Of a DNA stretch of 64,000 bases, positions 8,186 to 17,031 are shown piece by piece. Source of the stretch: Pseudomonas kribbensis (lineage in GTDB: Bacteria > Pseudomonadota > Gammaproteobacteria > Pseudomonadales > Pseudomonadaceae); contig NZ_CP029608.1 of NCBI RefSeq assembly GCF_003352185.1, positions 310,001 through 374,000 on the forward strand. The letters run 5' to 3'. Under the pieces are notes generated by a model. The model made no database searches. It was not told the DNA's origin and worked only from the letters and a program-made list of their open reading frames with translations. Position 1 is the first letter of the stretch; each line of letters begins with the position of its first letter. Made by a program: the position numbers and the translations under genes.

Positions 8186-10534
8186 TCAGGCCGACTTGGC
8201 CATGATCAACCCCGTCTCGCTCGCCGCTTCCAAACGAATGGCGATGAACTTCGACGTCGGCGTATGGCTGCCGTCCCCGGTGCTTTCCAGCGGCACCAGC
8301 GGATTCACCTCTGGATAGTAGGCAGCTGCCTGACCCGCCGGAATATCGAACGCCAGCAACGTAAAGCCCTTCACCCGACGCTCGCGGCCATCGTCCCACA
8401 GCGACACGATGTCTGCCTTCTGCCCCGGTTTGAAGCCCAGGCGAATGATGTCCGCCTCGTTGGCGAACAGCACGTCACGCTGTCCCTTCACGCCGCGATA
8501 ACGATCGTCGAGACCATAAATCGTGGTGTTGTACTGATCGTGAGAACGCATCGATTGCAGGATCAGGTCCGGCAGTTTGCCGGTGGCGCGGGTGCGCTCG
8601 TGAATCAGGTCCTTGGGCAGCATGTTCGGTTTGAAGTTGGCCCGACCCGATGTGGTGTTCCACTTGCGCGCGCCGGCGCTGTTGCCGAGGTAGAAGCCGC
8701 CCGGGTTCTTGACCTTCTCGTTGAAGTCCTTGAAGCCTGGAATGGTGTCGGCGATCAGTTCGCGGATGCGCCGGTAGTCGGCCACCAGCCAGTTCCAGTC
8801 CACCGGTTTGCTGCCCAGGGTCGCAGCGGCGATGCCGGCGATGATCGACGGCTCCGAGCGCATCTGGTTCGACAGCGGCTGCAACTGACCGTTGGAGGCG
8901 TGCACCATGCTGAACGAGTCTTCCACGGTGACGGCTTGCGGGCCTTCGGTCTGGATGTCGATGTCGGTACGGCCCAGGCACGGCAGGATCAAGGCGTCCT
9001 TGCCGTGGGCCAGGTGGCTGCGGTTGAGCTTGGTGCTGATCTGCACGGTCAGGTCGCAGTTGCGCAGGGCCTGGAAGGTGCGCGGGCTGTCCGGCGTGGC
9101 CTGGGCGAAGTTGCCGCCCAGACCGATGAACACCTTGGCGCGGCCTTCGGCCATCGCGTGAATCGCTTCGACCACGTTGTGCCCGTTGTGGCGCGGCACC
9201 TTGAACTGGAAGCGACGCTCCAGGGAGTCGAGGAACGCCACCGGCGGACGCTCGTTGATGCCCATGGTGCGGTCGCCCTGCACGTTACTGTGGCCACGGA
9301 CCGGGCACAGACCGGCGCCGGGCTTGCCGATGTTGCCGCGCAGCAGCATCAGGTTGGCGATTTCCTGGATGGTCGGCACCGAGTGGCGGTGCTGGGTGAT
9401 GCCCATCGCCCAGCACATGATCACGTTCTTGCCTTTGGCGTACATGCGCGCCGCTTGCTCGATCTCCACCAGGGTCAGGCCGGACTGCGCGACGATCTGC
9501 TCCCACGGCGTGTCGTCGACAACGCCGAGGTATTCCAGCACGTTGACGCTGTGTTCATTGAGGAAGTCGTGATCGAACACTGCCGGCGCCCCGGCCTTCT
9601 GCGCATCCCGCTCCCATTGCAGCAGGAATTTGGCCATGCCGCGCAGTACCGCCATGTCGCCGCCCAGCGCCGGGCGGAAATACGCGGTGTTGGTCGGTTT
9701 GTCGCCGTTGGTGAGCATTTCGATCGGGTGCTGCGGATGCTGGAAGCGTTCCAGGCCGCGCTCTTTCAGCGGGTTGATGCAGACCACTTGAGCACCGCGC
9801 TTTACCGCTTCACGCAGCGGTTCGAGCATGCGTGGGTGGTTGGTGCCGGGGTTCTGGCCCCAGACGAAAATCGCATCGGCGTGTTCGAAGTCGTCGAAGG
9901 TCACGGTGCCTTTGCCGACGCCGACGCTTTGTGCGAGCGCCACGCCGCTGGCCTCGTGGCACATGTTCGAGCAGTCGGGGAAGTTGTTGGTGCCGAAAGC
10001 GCGGACGAACAGCTGATACAGATACGCCGCTTCATTGCTGGCGCGTCCCGAGGTGTAGAACTCGGCCTGGTCCGGGCTCGACAACGCTTGCAGGTGTTTG
10101 CCGATCAGCGCGTAGGCATCGTCCCAGCTGATCGGCTTGTAGCGATCGGTTTCGGCGTCATACACCACCGGCTCGGTCAGGCGACCTTGATACTCGAGCC
10201 AGTAGTCGCTCTGTTCCAGCAAAGCGGTGACGCTGTGCTTGGCGAAGAACTTTGCATCCACTCGACGCTTGGTCGCTTCCCAGTTCACCGCTTTGGCGCC
10301 GTTCTCGCAGAACTTGACCATGCCGCTTTCCGGCGAATCGCCCCAGGCGCAGCCCGGGCAGTCGAAGCCGCCGTTCTGGTTGGTCTTGAGCATCATGCGC
10401 AGGTTTTTCAGCGCGTTGTCGCTGGTCAACCAGGCCTGGGCCACGCTGATCAGTGCGCCCCAGCCGCCGGCGGCACCCTTGTAAGGCTTGTAGCGCGGGA
10501 CGGGTTTCTGGTCGGCTTGATGGTGTTGGCTCAC
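8186..10534 (-). CDS. FdhF/YdeP-family molybdopterin oxidoreductase
   Basis: The 782-residue protein belongs to the formate-dehydrogenase-like molybdenum enzymes of the YdeP subgroup. The N-terminus has only a CPGCAWGD pair (Cys59, Cys62) instead of the full four-Cys Fe-S motif. The molybdopterin domains follow (WGQNPGTNHPRML; GLCPVRGHSNVQGDRTMG), with a C-terminal molydopterin-dinucleotide-binding domain. In E. coli, YdeP is linked to acid resistance, and its substrate is uncertain. The start is GTG at 10534, in a 4-base GTGA overlap with the fdhD stop, so the two genes are translationally coupled. fdhD upstream fits because FdhD delivers sulfur to such cofactors. A 942-codon opposite-strand frame here is a shadow. 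Confidence 0.93.
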   Translation of the reverse strand: MSQHHQADQKPVPRYKPYKGAAGGWGALISVAQAWLTSDNALKNLRMMLKTNQNGGFDCPGCAWGDSPESGMVKFCENGAKAVNWEATKRRVDAKFFAKHSVTALLEQSDYWLEYQGRLTEPVVYDAETDRYKPISWDDAYALIGKHLQALSSPDQAEFYTSGRASNEAAYLYQLFVRAFGTNNFPDCSNMCHEASGVALAQSVGVGKGTVTFDDFEHADAIFVWGQNPGTNHPRMLEPLREAVKRGAQVVCINPLKERGLERFQHPQHPIEMLTNGDKPTNTAYFRPALGGDMAVLRGMAKFLLQWERDAQKAGAPAVFDHDFLNEHSVNVLEYLGVVDDTPWEQIVAQSGLTLVEIEQAARMYAKGKNVIMCWAMGITQHRHSVPTIQEIANLMLLRGNIGKPGAGLCPVRGHSNVQGDRTMGINERPPVAFLDSLERRFQFKVPRHNGHNVVEAIHAMAEGRAKVFIGLGGNFAQATPDSPRTFQALRNCDLTVQISTKLNRSHLAHGKDALILPCLGRTDIDIQTEGPQAVTVEDSFSMVHASNGQLQPLSNQMRSEPSIIAGIAAATLGSKPVDWNWLVADYRRIRELIADTIPGFKDFNEKVKNPGGFYLGNSAGARKWNTTSGRANFKPNMLPKDLIHERTRATGKLPDLILQSMRSHDQYNTTIYGLDDRYRGVKGQRDVLFANEADIIRLGFKPGQKADIVSLWDDGRERRVKGFTLLAFDIPAGQAAAYYPEVNPLVPLESTGDGSHTPTSKFIAIRLEAASETGLIMAKSA

Positions 10535-11370
10535 GGGTGTTTCTCCATTTCTGGGCTATACACCCGCGGCGCGTTCTTCTGCGGCAGGTGGATGAGATTG
10601 AGGTTGTGGCGACGGGCCCACTGCACGGCGAGGCCGGTGGGTGCGGACAGACTGACGAGGGTCTGGATCCCGGCGCGCAGGACTTTCTGGATCAATTCGA
10701 GGCTGCAGCGGCTGGTGACAATTGCCAGGCCGCCGGTTGTGGATATCTTTTGCCGGATCAGGCCACCGATCAGTTTGTCGAGGGCGTTATGCCGGCCGAT
10801 GTCTTCACGACCCAGCAGCAATTCACCGCTGGCGTTCATGAACACCGCCGCGTGTACTGCGCCGCAATGCTGGCCGAGCGGCTGAAACGCGCCGATGCGC
10901 TGGCGCAGACCGTCGAGCCATTCGACCGGCGGCAAAGGCGCGCCGGGCAAGACCTTGAGATCGGGCAACGCCTGTTCCACCGCTTCCACGCCGCATAAAC
11001 CGCAGCCGCTGGTGCCGGCCAGTTGCCGACGTTGTTGCTTGAGGTTCCAGAAGGCGCGATTGGCGATGGTCACCTGGGCGTACTGCGCCGAGCCTGAGCC
11101 GGTCAGTTGCAGGTCGTAAATATCGGTGGCGTCTTCGATGATGCCGCTGCCGAGGCTGAAGCCGACGATGAAGTCTTCGAGGTCGGTCGGTGTCACCAGC
11201 ATCACGGCCTGGCTGATGCCGTTGTAGGCAATCGCCAGCGCGACTTCCTCGGCCAGCGCGGTGCTGGCCGACTCCGCCAGGGGCAGGTCGCTGTAGCTGT
11301 AGGTCTGACTGGCGGCGGGCGCGGGCGTTTCGAGTGCAGGCGCCGCGCAGGCCGGGCGCTTGGCGTTCAT
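10531..11370 (-). CDS. fdhD: formate dehydrogenase accessory sulfurtransferase FdhD
   Basis: The 279-residue protein contains the FdhD loop GTSGCGLCGVEAVEQ with Cys123 and Cys126, the pair that receives sulfur from a cysteine desulfurase and passes it to the molybdenum cofactor of formate-dehydrogenase-type enzymes. The C-terminal half (LGREDIGRHNALDKLIG; GGLAIVTSRCS) is typical of the family. A short Ala/Pro-rich N-terminal extension precedes the conserved part. It is the first gene of a two-gene unit with the YdeP-type enzyme; its promoter should lie in 11371-11462, where a palindrome sits. Confidence 0.95.
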   Translation of the reverse strand: MNAKRPACAAPALETPAPAASQTYSYSDLPLAESASTALAEEVALAIAYNGISQAVMLVTPTDLEDFIVGFSLGSGIIEDATDIYDLQLTGSGSAQYAQVTIANRAFWNLKQQRRQLAGTSGCGLCGVEAVEQALPDLKVLPGAPLPPVEWLDGLRQRIGAFQPLGQHCGAVHAAVFMNASGELLLGREDIGRHNALDKLIGGLIRQKISTTGGLAIVTSRCSLELIQKVLRAGIQTLVSLSAPTGLAVQWARRHNLNLIHLPQKNAPRVYSPEMEKHP

Positions 11371-11440
11371 GGCATCACCGACGGATTGATCAACGTTAAG
11401 ACTAGGCGCGGCAACTTGTCGCGTCTAATCGCTAGTGTCG

Positions 11441-11454
11441 ATCTATCGATAGAT
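11441..11454. promoter_or_regulatory. ATCTATCGATAGAT palindrome between LysR gene and fdhD
   Basis: A perfect 14-bp palindrome lies 71 bases upstream of the fdhD start and immediately beyond the LysR stop. Pseudomonas LysR proteins often bind ATAG-type dyads with T-N11-A geometry, so it is a candidate operator for the adjacent regulator acting on fdhD and the oxidoreductase gene. Confidence 0.45.
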
Positions 11455-11462
11455 GCCGTCGA

Positions 11463-12350
11463 TCAAGCGGCCGCTGGCGATTTCTGATACAGCGCGAAAC
11501 AGGCCTCGGCCAACGCCGAACGCGGGGCGCCACGGCGCATGATCAGGCCCAGTCGGGCGAGGGTCTGGGCGTTTTCGATTGGCTGCAGGCGCAGGTGATC
11601 GGTGAGGCTTTCGAGACCGCCGTCCAGCGGCATGATCGCGCAGCAGAATCCGCCGTGCACAGCTTGTAACAATTGATGCACGGCGTCGGTCTGCAACAGT
11701 GGCTGCGGTGTCAGGCCGCGACTATGGAAGTTGTGGTCGATGGACTGGCGAAAGTGCATGCCGCTGGTGAGCATGCCCAGCGGCAGTTCGATCAGCGCCT
11801 GCCAGCTCAGCGGTGCTTCGCCGAAACTGAAGGAGCGCTGATCGTAGAGCAGGCCCATGCGGGTTTCGTCGAAGGCCAGGGATTCGAAACGTTCGTTGTC
11901 GAGACGATCCAGATAGGACACGCCGATGTCGATCCGGTTGTCCGCCAGTTGTTCGAGAATCTGCTCGGAGCTCAGTGCCGACAATTCGAAACGCAGCTCC
12001 GGGTGTGCGGCGTGCAGGCGTTGCATCAGCGGCAGCGGATCGAAACTCGACAGCGGCACGACCCCCAGGCGCAGGGTGCCGATCAGGTTGCCGCGACAGG
12101 CCGCCGCTTCCGCCTGCAAGCCGTCATAAGCCGCCAGCACGGTACGGGCCCAGGCCAGCACTCGTTCGCCTGGCGCGGTAAAACCTTCGAAGCGCTGACC
12201 GCGATTGACCAGCGGCAGATCGAGTTCTTCTTCAAGGCTGCGCAGGCGCATCGACAAGGTCGGCTGGGTAATGTGGCAGCGGGCGGCGGCCTGGCCGAAG
12301 TGGCGGGTTTCGTCGAGGGCGATGAGGAATTTCAGCTGCTTGATGTCCAT
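11463..12350 (-). CDS. LysR-family transcriptional regulator (probable fdhD locus regulator)
   Basis: The 295-residue protein has an N-terminal winged helix-turn-helix (residues 1-60: FLIALDETRHFGQAAARCHITQPTLSMRL) followed by a periplasmic-binding-like effector domain. The N-terminal ALDETRHFGQAA pattern is close to the OxyR/CynR-like subgroup often seen beside formate dehydrogenase genes. It is on the same strand as fdhD and ends 92 bases upstream of it, so it could be co-transcribed or regulate that promoter. The effector is unknown. Confidence 0.9.
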   Translation of the reverse strand: MDIKQLKFLIALDETRHFGQAAARCHITQPTLSMRLRSLEEELDLPLVNRGQRFEGFTAPGERVLAWARTVLAAYDGLQAEAAACRGNLIGTLRLGVVPLSSFDPLPLMQRLHAAHPELRFELSALSSEQILEQLADNRIDIGVSYLDRLDNERFESLAFDETRMGLLYDQRSFSFGEAPLSWQALIELPLGMLTSGMHFRQSIDHNFHSRGLTPQPLLQTDAVHQLLQAVHGGFCCAIMPLDGGLESLTDHLRLQPIENAQTLARLGLIMRRGAPRSALAEACFALYQKSPAAA

Positions 12351-12487
12351 CTTCGCTCCGGGGCGCTGGCAAGGGTGGGCGATTCTACCGCTTGCACGGG
12401 GGCAGGGTCATTGGTCGGGCCGGAACCGGTGGGGTTCGGGGTGGTCTAGGCTTGGGCGTCTGGAACTTAAATCAAGGAGTGTGCGCT

Positions 12488-12928
12488 ATGAGTCTTTTGA
12501 GCTTTGTAAAAGAGGCGGGTGAGAAGCTGATCGACCTGCTGACCCCCGGCAACGCCAATGCCAGCGAGCAGTTGAAGGAACACATCAGCAAGGTCGGGTT
12601 GGGTAACCCGAATGTCCAGGCCACCGTGGACGGCGACAAGGTGACGGTCACCGGCGAGGTGGCGAGCCAGGAAGAGAAAGAGAAGATTCTGCTGGCTGTC
12701 GGCAACATCGAAGGCGTGGGCAGTGTCGATGATCAGATCACCGTGACCGGGCCAGTGGTGGCCGCTGCACGTTTTGTGGTGGTGAAAAAGGGCGACACCC
12801 TCAGCGCGATTTCCTTGGCGGTGTATGGCAACGCCAACCAGTACAACAAGATCTTCGAGGCCAACAAGCCGCTGCTCAAGGACGTGAACAAGATCTATCC
12901 GGGGCAGACGCTGCGTATTCCTGATTAA
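12488..12928 (+). CDS. BON-LysM protein, Kbp/YgaU-like (potassium-binding protein family)
   Basis: The 146-residue cytosolic protein has a BON domain (about 25-90: VQATVDGDKVTVTGEVAS) and a C-terminal LysM domain (about 97-145: FVVVKKGDTLSAISLAVYGNANQYNKIFEAN, ending YPGQTLRIPD). This is the architecture and length of E. coli YgaU/Kbp, which binds K+. There is no signal peptide. ATG 12488 follows a good AAGGAG site. It is monocistronic, followed by a REP hairpin that probably ends or protects the mRNA. Confidence 0.92.
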   Translation: MSLLSFVKEAGEKLIDLLTPGNANASEQLKEHISKVGLGNPNVQATVDGDKVTVTGEVASQEEKEKILLAVGNIEGVGSVDDQITVTGPVVAAARFVVVKKGDTLSAISLAVYGNANQYNKIFEANKPLLKDVNKIYPGQTLRIPD

Positions 12929-12942
12929 TCTTCGAAACCGCA

Positions 12943-13007
12943 ATCGCGAGCAGGCTCGCTCCCACATAGGAATGCATTTCCATTGTGGGAGCGAGCCTGC
13001 TCGCGAT
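12943..13007. repeat. REP doublet: perfect 24-bp inverted repeat
   Basis: Arms 12943-12966 and 12984-13007 are exact reverse complements around a 17-base loop. The core GCGAGCAGGCTCGC with TCCCACA flank is the characteristic REP of the fluorescent pseudomonads. It lies between the converging genes at 12488 and 13022 and can act as a bidirectional mRNA end. It is also a strain-group marker. Confidence 0.92.
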
Positions 13008-13021
13008 GGGGACGATGCAGT

Positions 13022-13684
13022 CTAAAGCCCGCTAATCAAATCCCGATAATCCTCGACCGCCGCAAATTCCGCCGTGTCCTTCGGCCCCTTGCGACTGTCC
13101 GGTTCCTTTACTGCCAGCAAATGCGCCACCCCGAAATCCCGTGCACTGCGCAGGATCGGCAAGGTGTCGTCGATGAACAGGCTGCGCGCCGGGTCGAATC
13201 CGATATCGGCCTGCAGGGCATCCCAGAACTGCGGGTTTTCCTTGGGGAATCCGTAATCGTGAGAGCTGATCAGCCGCTCGAAGTAGGGCGCCAGCTCAAC
13301 CCGTTCCAGTTTCAGCGACAGTGAATCGCGGTGCGCATTGGTGATCATCACCACACGTTTGCCGGCCCGTTTGATCGCGGCCAGAAAAGTGTCGGCGTCG
13401 GGGCGCAACGCGATCAGGTGGGCGGTTTCCAGTTTCAGTTCACGCACCGACAGCTTCAGTTCAGCGCTCCAGAAATCCAGGCAATACCACTGCAATTGAC
13501 CGGCATGGCGTTCGAACAATGGCTGCAATTCCATTTCCGCCATGGCCCGGCTCACGCCATGCAGTTCGGCGTAGCGCTGCGGCAGGTGTTCCAGCCAGAA
13601 GTGGTTGTCGAAGTGCAGATCCAGCAACGTGCCGTCCATGTCCAGCAGAACGGTATCGATGTCGGACCACGGTAATGAAGGCAT
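13022..13684 (-). CDS. GMP/IMP nucleotidase, HAD family (YrfG-type)
   Basis: The 220-residue haloacid-dehalogenase phosphatase has motif I DMDGT at 15-19 (nucleophile Asp15), motif II ITNAH, a motif III Lys in FPKENPQFW, and motif IV FIDDTLPIL. The helical cap and the phrase LDLHFDNHFWLEHLPQRYAE match YrfG, which dephosphorylates GMP and IMP. It is divergent from nudE, as is usual in Pseudomonas, so both likely belong to nucleotide clean-up. Confidence 0.92.
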   Translation of the reverse strand: MPSLPWSDIDTVLLDMDGTLLDLHFDNHFWLEHLPQRYAELHGVSRAMAEMELQPLFERHAGQLQWYCLDFWSAELKLSVRELKLETAHLIALRPDADTFLAAIKRAGKRVVMITNAHRDSLSLKLERVELAPYFERLISSHDYGFPKENPQFWDALQADIGFDPARSLFIDDTLPILRSARDFGVAHLLAVKEPDSRKGPKDTAEFAAVEDYRDLISGL

Positions 13685-13772
13685 GGCAACGTCTCGAACG
13701 GTAGAAAGATATCCGACACAAACAATCGGAAAAGCCGCGTTATAGTAGCGCGTTCACGCCAAGGAGCTTTGC

Positions 13773-14339
13773 ATGCGCCAGAAACCAACCGTACTCGCCC
13801 GGGAAATCGTCGCCACCAGTCGTCTGTTCTGCGTCGAAGAGCTGAAGCTGCGCTTTTCCAATGGTGTGGAGCGCACCTACGAGCGGCTGGTGGGCAAGGG
13901 CGCCGGTTATGGCGCGGTGATGATCGTGGCCATGCTCGATGCCGAGCATGCGGTGCTGGTCGAGGAATACTGCGGCGGTACCGACGAGTACGAATTGTCC
14001 CTGCCCAAGGGCTTGATCGAACCGGGCGAAGATGTACTGGCGGCGGCCGAGCGTGAGCTCAAGGAAGAGGCAGGCTTTGGCGCACGGCAACTGGAGCACC
14101 TGACCGAGCTGTCGTTGTCCCCCGGCTACATGAGCCAGAAAATCCAGGTGGTGCTCGCCAGCGATCTGTATGAAGAGCGACTGGAAGGCGATGAACCGGA
14201 GCCGATGCGGGTGGACAAGGTCAACCTGCGGGATCTCTCTTCATTGGCGCAAAATCCGCAGTTTTCCGAAGGTCGTGCCCTGGCGGCGTTGTACCTGGCC
14301 CGCGATTTGCTGACCCAGCGCGGCGTTTTCCAGTCATGA
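13773..14339 (+). CDS. nudE: ADP compounds hydrolase NudE (Nudix)
   Basis: The 188-residue Nudix hydrolase has box G-x5-E-x7-REL-x-EE-x-G at residues 80-102. It cleaves NADH, ADP-ribose and diadenosine compounds in the cytosol. A TATAGT -10 element lies at 13741-13746. Its stop overlaps the cysQ start by four bases (ATGA), so the two are translationally coupled. Confidence 0.94.
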   Translation: MRQKPTVLAREIVATSRLFCVEELKLRFSNGVERTYERLVGKGAGYGAVMIVAMLDAEHAVLVEEYCGGTDEYELSLPKGLIEPGEDVLAAAERELKEEAGFGARQLEHLTELSLSPGYMSQKIQVVLASDLYEERLEGDEPEPMRVDKVNLRDLSSLAQNPQFSEGRALAALYLARDLLTQRGVFQS

Positions 14340-15178
14340 GTGAGATGTCGATGAGTTTTCCCCATCCGATGATGGCGCCGGTGGTTGAGCTGGCGCTGCA
14401 GGCCGGCGAGGCGATCCTGCCGTTCTGGCGCGCCGATGTGGCGGTCACCGCCAAGTCCGATGATTCGCCGGTGACCGCTGCGGACCTCGCCGCACACCAT
14501 GTGATCGTCGCCGGTCTGGCCGCCCTGGATCCGAGCATCCCTGTGTTGTCCGAAGAGGACGCCAATATCCCGCAAAGCGTGCGCGCCGGCTGGCAGCGCT
14601 GGTGGCTGGTGGATCCGCTGGATGGCACCAAGGAATTCATCAGCGGCAGCGAAGAGTTCACCGTCAACATTGCCCTGATCGAAAATGGCCGCGTGGTGTT
14701 CGGGGTGGTTTCAATGCCGACCAATGGGCGCTTCTACGTCGGTGGTGCCGGGCTTGGTGCCTGGCGGGGCGATACGGGTGGCACGCCGGTGGCGATTCAG
14801 GTGCGTGACGTGCCTGGTCCTGGCGAAGCCTTCACCGTGGTTGCCAGCCGCCGTCATTCCAGCCTGCAACAGGAACACTTGCTGGCCGGTTTGAGTGCAA
14901 GCCTTGGCGAGTTGCAACTGGCCAACATCGGCAGTTCTCTGAAGTTCTGTCTGTTGGCCGAAGGCGCGGCGGACTGCTATCCGCGACTGGCGCCGACATC
15001 CCAATGGGACACGGCGGCGGCGCAAGGCGTGCTGGAAGGCGCGGGTGGCGAGGTACTGGGGTTGAACGGTGAAGCGTTCTGCTACCCGGCACGGGAATCA
15101 CTGCTGAACGAGTTCTTCCTCGCGCTGCCGGCAAAAGCGGCGTGGCGCTCGAAGCTGCTGGAACTGGCCCGCTCCTGA
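14336..15178 (+). CDS. cysQ: 3'(2'),5'-bisphosphate nucleotidase CysQ
   Basis: The 280-residue inositol-monophosphatase-family enzyme has Mg-binding SEEDA (about 72-76) and WLVDPLDGTKEF with Asp93 and Asp96; the C-terminal DTAAAQGVLEGAGG completes the fold. It hydrolyses 3'-phosphoadenosine 5'-phosphate, a toxic by-product of sulfate assimilation. It is coupled to nudE by an ATGA overlap; further in-frame ATGs at codons 4 and 6 cannot be excluded as starts. Confidence 0.94.
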   Translation: MSEMSMSFPHPMMAPVVELALQAGEAILPFWRADVAVTAKSDDSPVTAADLAAHHVIVAGLAALDPSIPVLSEEDANIPQSVRAGWQRWWLVDPLDGTKEFISGSEEFTVNIALIENGRVVFGVVSMPTNGRFYVGGAGLGAWRGDTGGTPVAIQVRDVPGPGEAFTVVASRRHSSLQQEHLLAGLSASLGELQLANIGSSLKFCLLAEGAADCYPRLAPTSQWDTAAAQGVLEGAGGEVLGLNGEAFCYPARESLLNEFFLALPAKAAWRSKLLELARS

Positions 15179-15193
15179 GTACCTTTCCACACC

Positions 15194-15649
15194 TCAGCGG
15201 TGCAGCACGTACTGCCCGCTGAAGGTCACCGCCTCCTCATCGCTGCCCGCATTGACGATCCGCGTCTGCAGGGTCAATCGAGCCCGCCCGTAACGCTGAT
15301 ACATCGCCAGGAATTTCTTCCACACGGTTGCACTCGGCGCCGGGCAGATCGCGATAGCATCGCCGGTCACCGGCAGCGGATAACTGATCTGTCCTTCCTG
15401 AATGACGATGTGTCCGTCGTCGATGCCTTCTTCCTTCAAACGCAGATGCAGCCAGCCCCAGCCGGCCAGCACCGCGCCGCAATACAGACTGCCGCCGAAC
15501 ATGGTGCTCTTGTGATTGACGTTGGCCTCCAGCGGCAAGTGCAGGCGCAGTTGCTGTTCGTGCCAGTCGAGCACCTTGAGACCCATGTCCCGGGTCAGCG
15601 GGATGTCGTGATGGAGGACGGATTCCAGATATTGGCTGTCGTGCTTCAT
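15194..15649 (-). CDS. YiiD C-terminal-type thioesterase, coupled to dctD
   Basis: The 151-residue single-domain hotdog protein has the pattern NVNHKSTMFGGSLYCGAVLAGWGWL of the YiiD C-terminal family. These are putative thioesterases without a known natural substrate. The stand-alone domain lacks the N-terminal acetyltransferase half of E. coli YiiD. Its ATG overlaps the dctD stop by four bases, making it the third gene of a dctB-dctD unit. A link to C4-dicarboxylate use is suggested only by this coupling. Confidence 0.85.
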   Translation of the reverse strand: MKHDSQYLESVLHHDIPLTRDMGLKVLDWHEQQLRLHLPLEANVNHKSTMFGGSLYCGAVLAGWGWLHLRLKEEGIDDGHIVIQEGQISYPLPVTGDAIAICPAPSATVWKKFLAMYQRYGRARLTLQTRIVNAGSDEEAVTFSGQYVLHR

Positions 15650-17031
15650 TCGGATTCGTCTCCATGGTTGCTGCTGTCGGCGAAGTTCAGCCCGTGCTTG
15701 CGCAGTTTGTCGTGCAGGGTCTTGCGCGGAATGCCCAGGGCTTCGGCGAGGCTGCGCACCGAGCTGTGCGAGCGGGCCAGCTCGGCGGCGATCAAGGACT
15801 TCTCGAAATGTTCCACTTGTTCACTGAGGCCACCGCTGGTGACTTCGATGGTCGCGCCGCTGCCGTCGGGCTGAGAGTTGTCCAGCGCCAGTTCCAGGCC
15901 GAGGGCGAAACGCTCCGCCGCGTTCTGTAATTCCCGCACATTGCCCGGCCAGGAGTGACGCAGCAGCAGCGCCCGCTGCGCCGGTTGCAGCTCGTGGGGT
16001 GGCAGACCGTGGCGAGCGCTGGCTTCATCGGCATAGTGCTGGAACAGCACCAGCGCGTCCTCACCGCGTTCACGCAGTGGCGGGATGCGCAGTGGCGCGA
16101 CGTTGAGGCGGTAATACAAGTCCGCCCGGAACCGTCCTTGATCGGCAGCCTGGCGCAGGTCTTCCTTGGTCGCGGCGATGACGCGGATGTCCAGCGGTAT
16201 CAACTGATTGCCACCGAGGCGTTCGACGACTCGTTCCTGCAGCATGCGCAGCAGTTTGACCTGCACGTCCATGCTCATGCTTTCGATTTCATCGAGGAAC
16301 AACGTGCCGCCATTGGCGAATTCGAACTTGCCGATCCGCCGCTTCTGCGCGCCAGTGAAGGCGCCGGGCTCATGACCGAACAACTCGCTCTCCACTACCG
16401 ACTCGGCCAGTGCCCCGGCGTTGATCGCCACGAACGGGCCGTTACGCCGGCTCGACAGATCGTGCAGGGCGCGGGCGACGACTTCCTTGCCGGCACCGGT
16501 TTCGCCGAGGATCAGGACGTCAGCCTTGGTCGCGGCCAGTGCGCCGATCTGCTCGCGCAGGCGTGCCATCGGGGCCGAGTGGCCGACCAGTCGGGCGCTC
16601 AGTTCGTTGCGGTCGCTCAGGGCCATGCGCAGGCTGCGGTTGTCCAGCACTAGACGGCGCAGGGCCAGTGCGCGGCGCACGCTGTCGAGCAGGGCGTCGC
16701 TGGCGAAAGGCTTTTCCAGAAAATCGTAGGCGCCGGCGCGCATGGCCTGCACGGCCAACGGCACGTCGCCATGGCCGGTGATCAGCAGCACGGGCAGCTC
16801 GGGATCCTGAGCGTGAAGTTCATGGAGCAACTCAAGACCATCCATGCCGGGCATACGAATGTCGCTGACCACCACGCCCGGCCAGTCACGCTCCAGTTGG
16901 GCGGCCAGACCCTTGGCTTCGGACAGCGGAAGGATTTTCAGGCCGGCCAGATCCAGCGTCTGGCCGAGGGCCTGACGCAGGTGCGGATCGTCGTCGATCA
17001 GCACCACCTGAATGCGGTTGTCGATGGTCAT
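15646..17031 (-). CDS. dctD: C4-dicarboxylate response regulator DctD (sigma-54 activator)
   Basis: The 461-residue NtrC-type regulator has a receiver domain (1-125) with acidic IDDD and phosphoacceptor Asp57 in VVSDIRMPG, a central AAA+ domain with Walker A GETGAGKE and the sigma-54 loop GAFTGA, and a C-terminal Fis-type helix-turn-helix (SSVRSLAEALGIPRKTLHDKLRKHGL). Phosphorylated by DctB, it should activate dicarboxylate transport genes, none of which is in the window. It overlaps dctB upstream and the thioesterase gene downstream by ATGA junctions. Confidence 0.94.
   Translation of the reverse strand: MTIDNRIQVVLIDDDPHLRQALGQTLDLAGLKILPLSEAKGLAAQLERDWPGVVVSDIRMPGMDGLELLHELHAQDPELPVLLITGHGDVPLAVQAMRAGAYDFLEKPFASDALLDSVRRALALRRLVLDNRSLRMALSDRNELSARLVGHSAPMARLREQIGALAATKADVLILGETGAGKEVVARALHDLSSRRNGPFVAINAGALAESVVESELFGHEPGAFTGAQKRRIGKFEFANGGTLFLDEIESMSMDVQVKLLRMLQERVVERLGGNQLIPLDIRVIAATKEDLRQAADQGRFRADLYYRLNVAPLRIPPLRERGEDALVLFQHYADEASARHGLPPHELQPAQRALLLRHSWPGNVRELQNAAERFALGLELALDNSQPDGSGATIEVTSGGLSEQVEHFEKSLIAAELARSHSSVRSLAEALGIPRKTLHDKLRKHGLNFADSSNHGDESE

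Noticed and set aside
8057..10885. A 942-codon open frame opposite the YdeP-type gene and part of fdhD
   Set aside because: The leftward genes have complete catalytic motifs; the rightward translation shows none and crosses a terminator.
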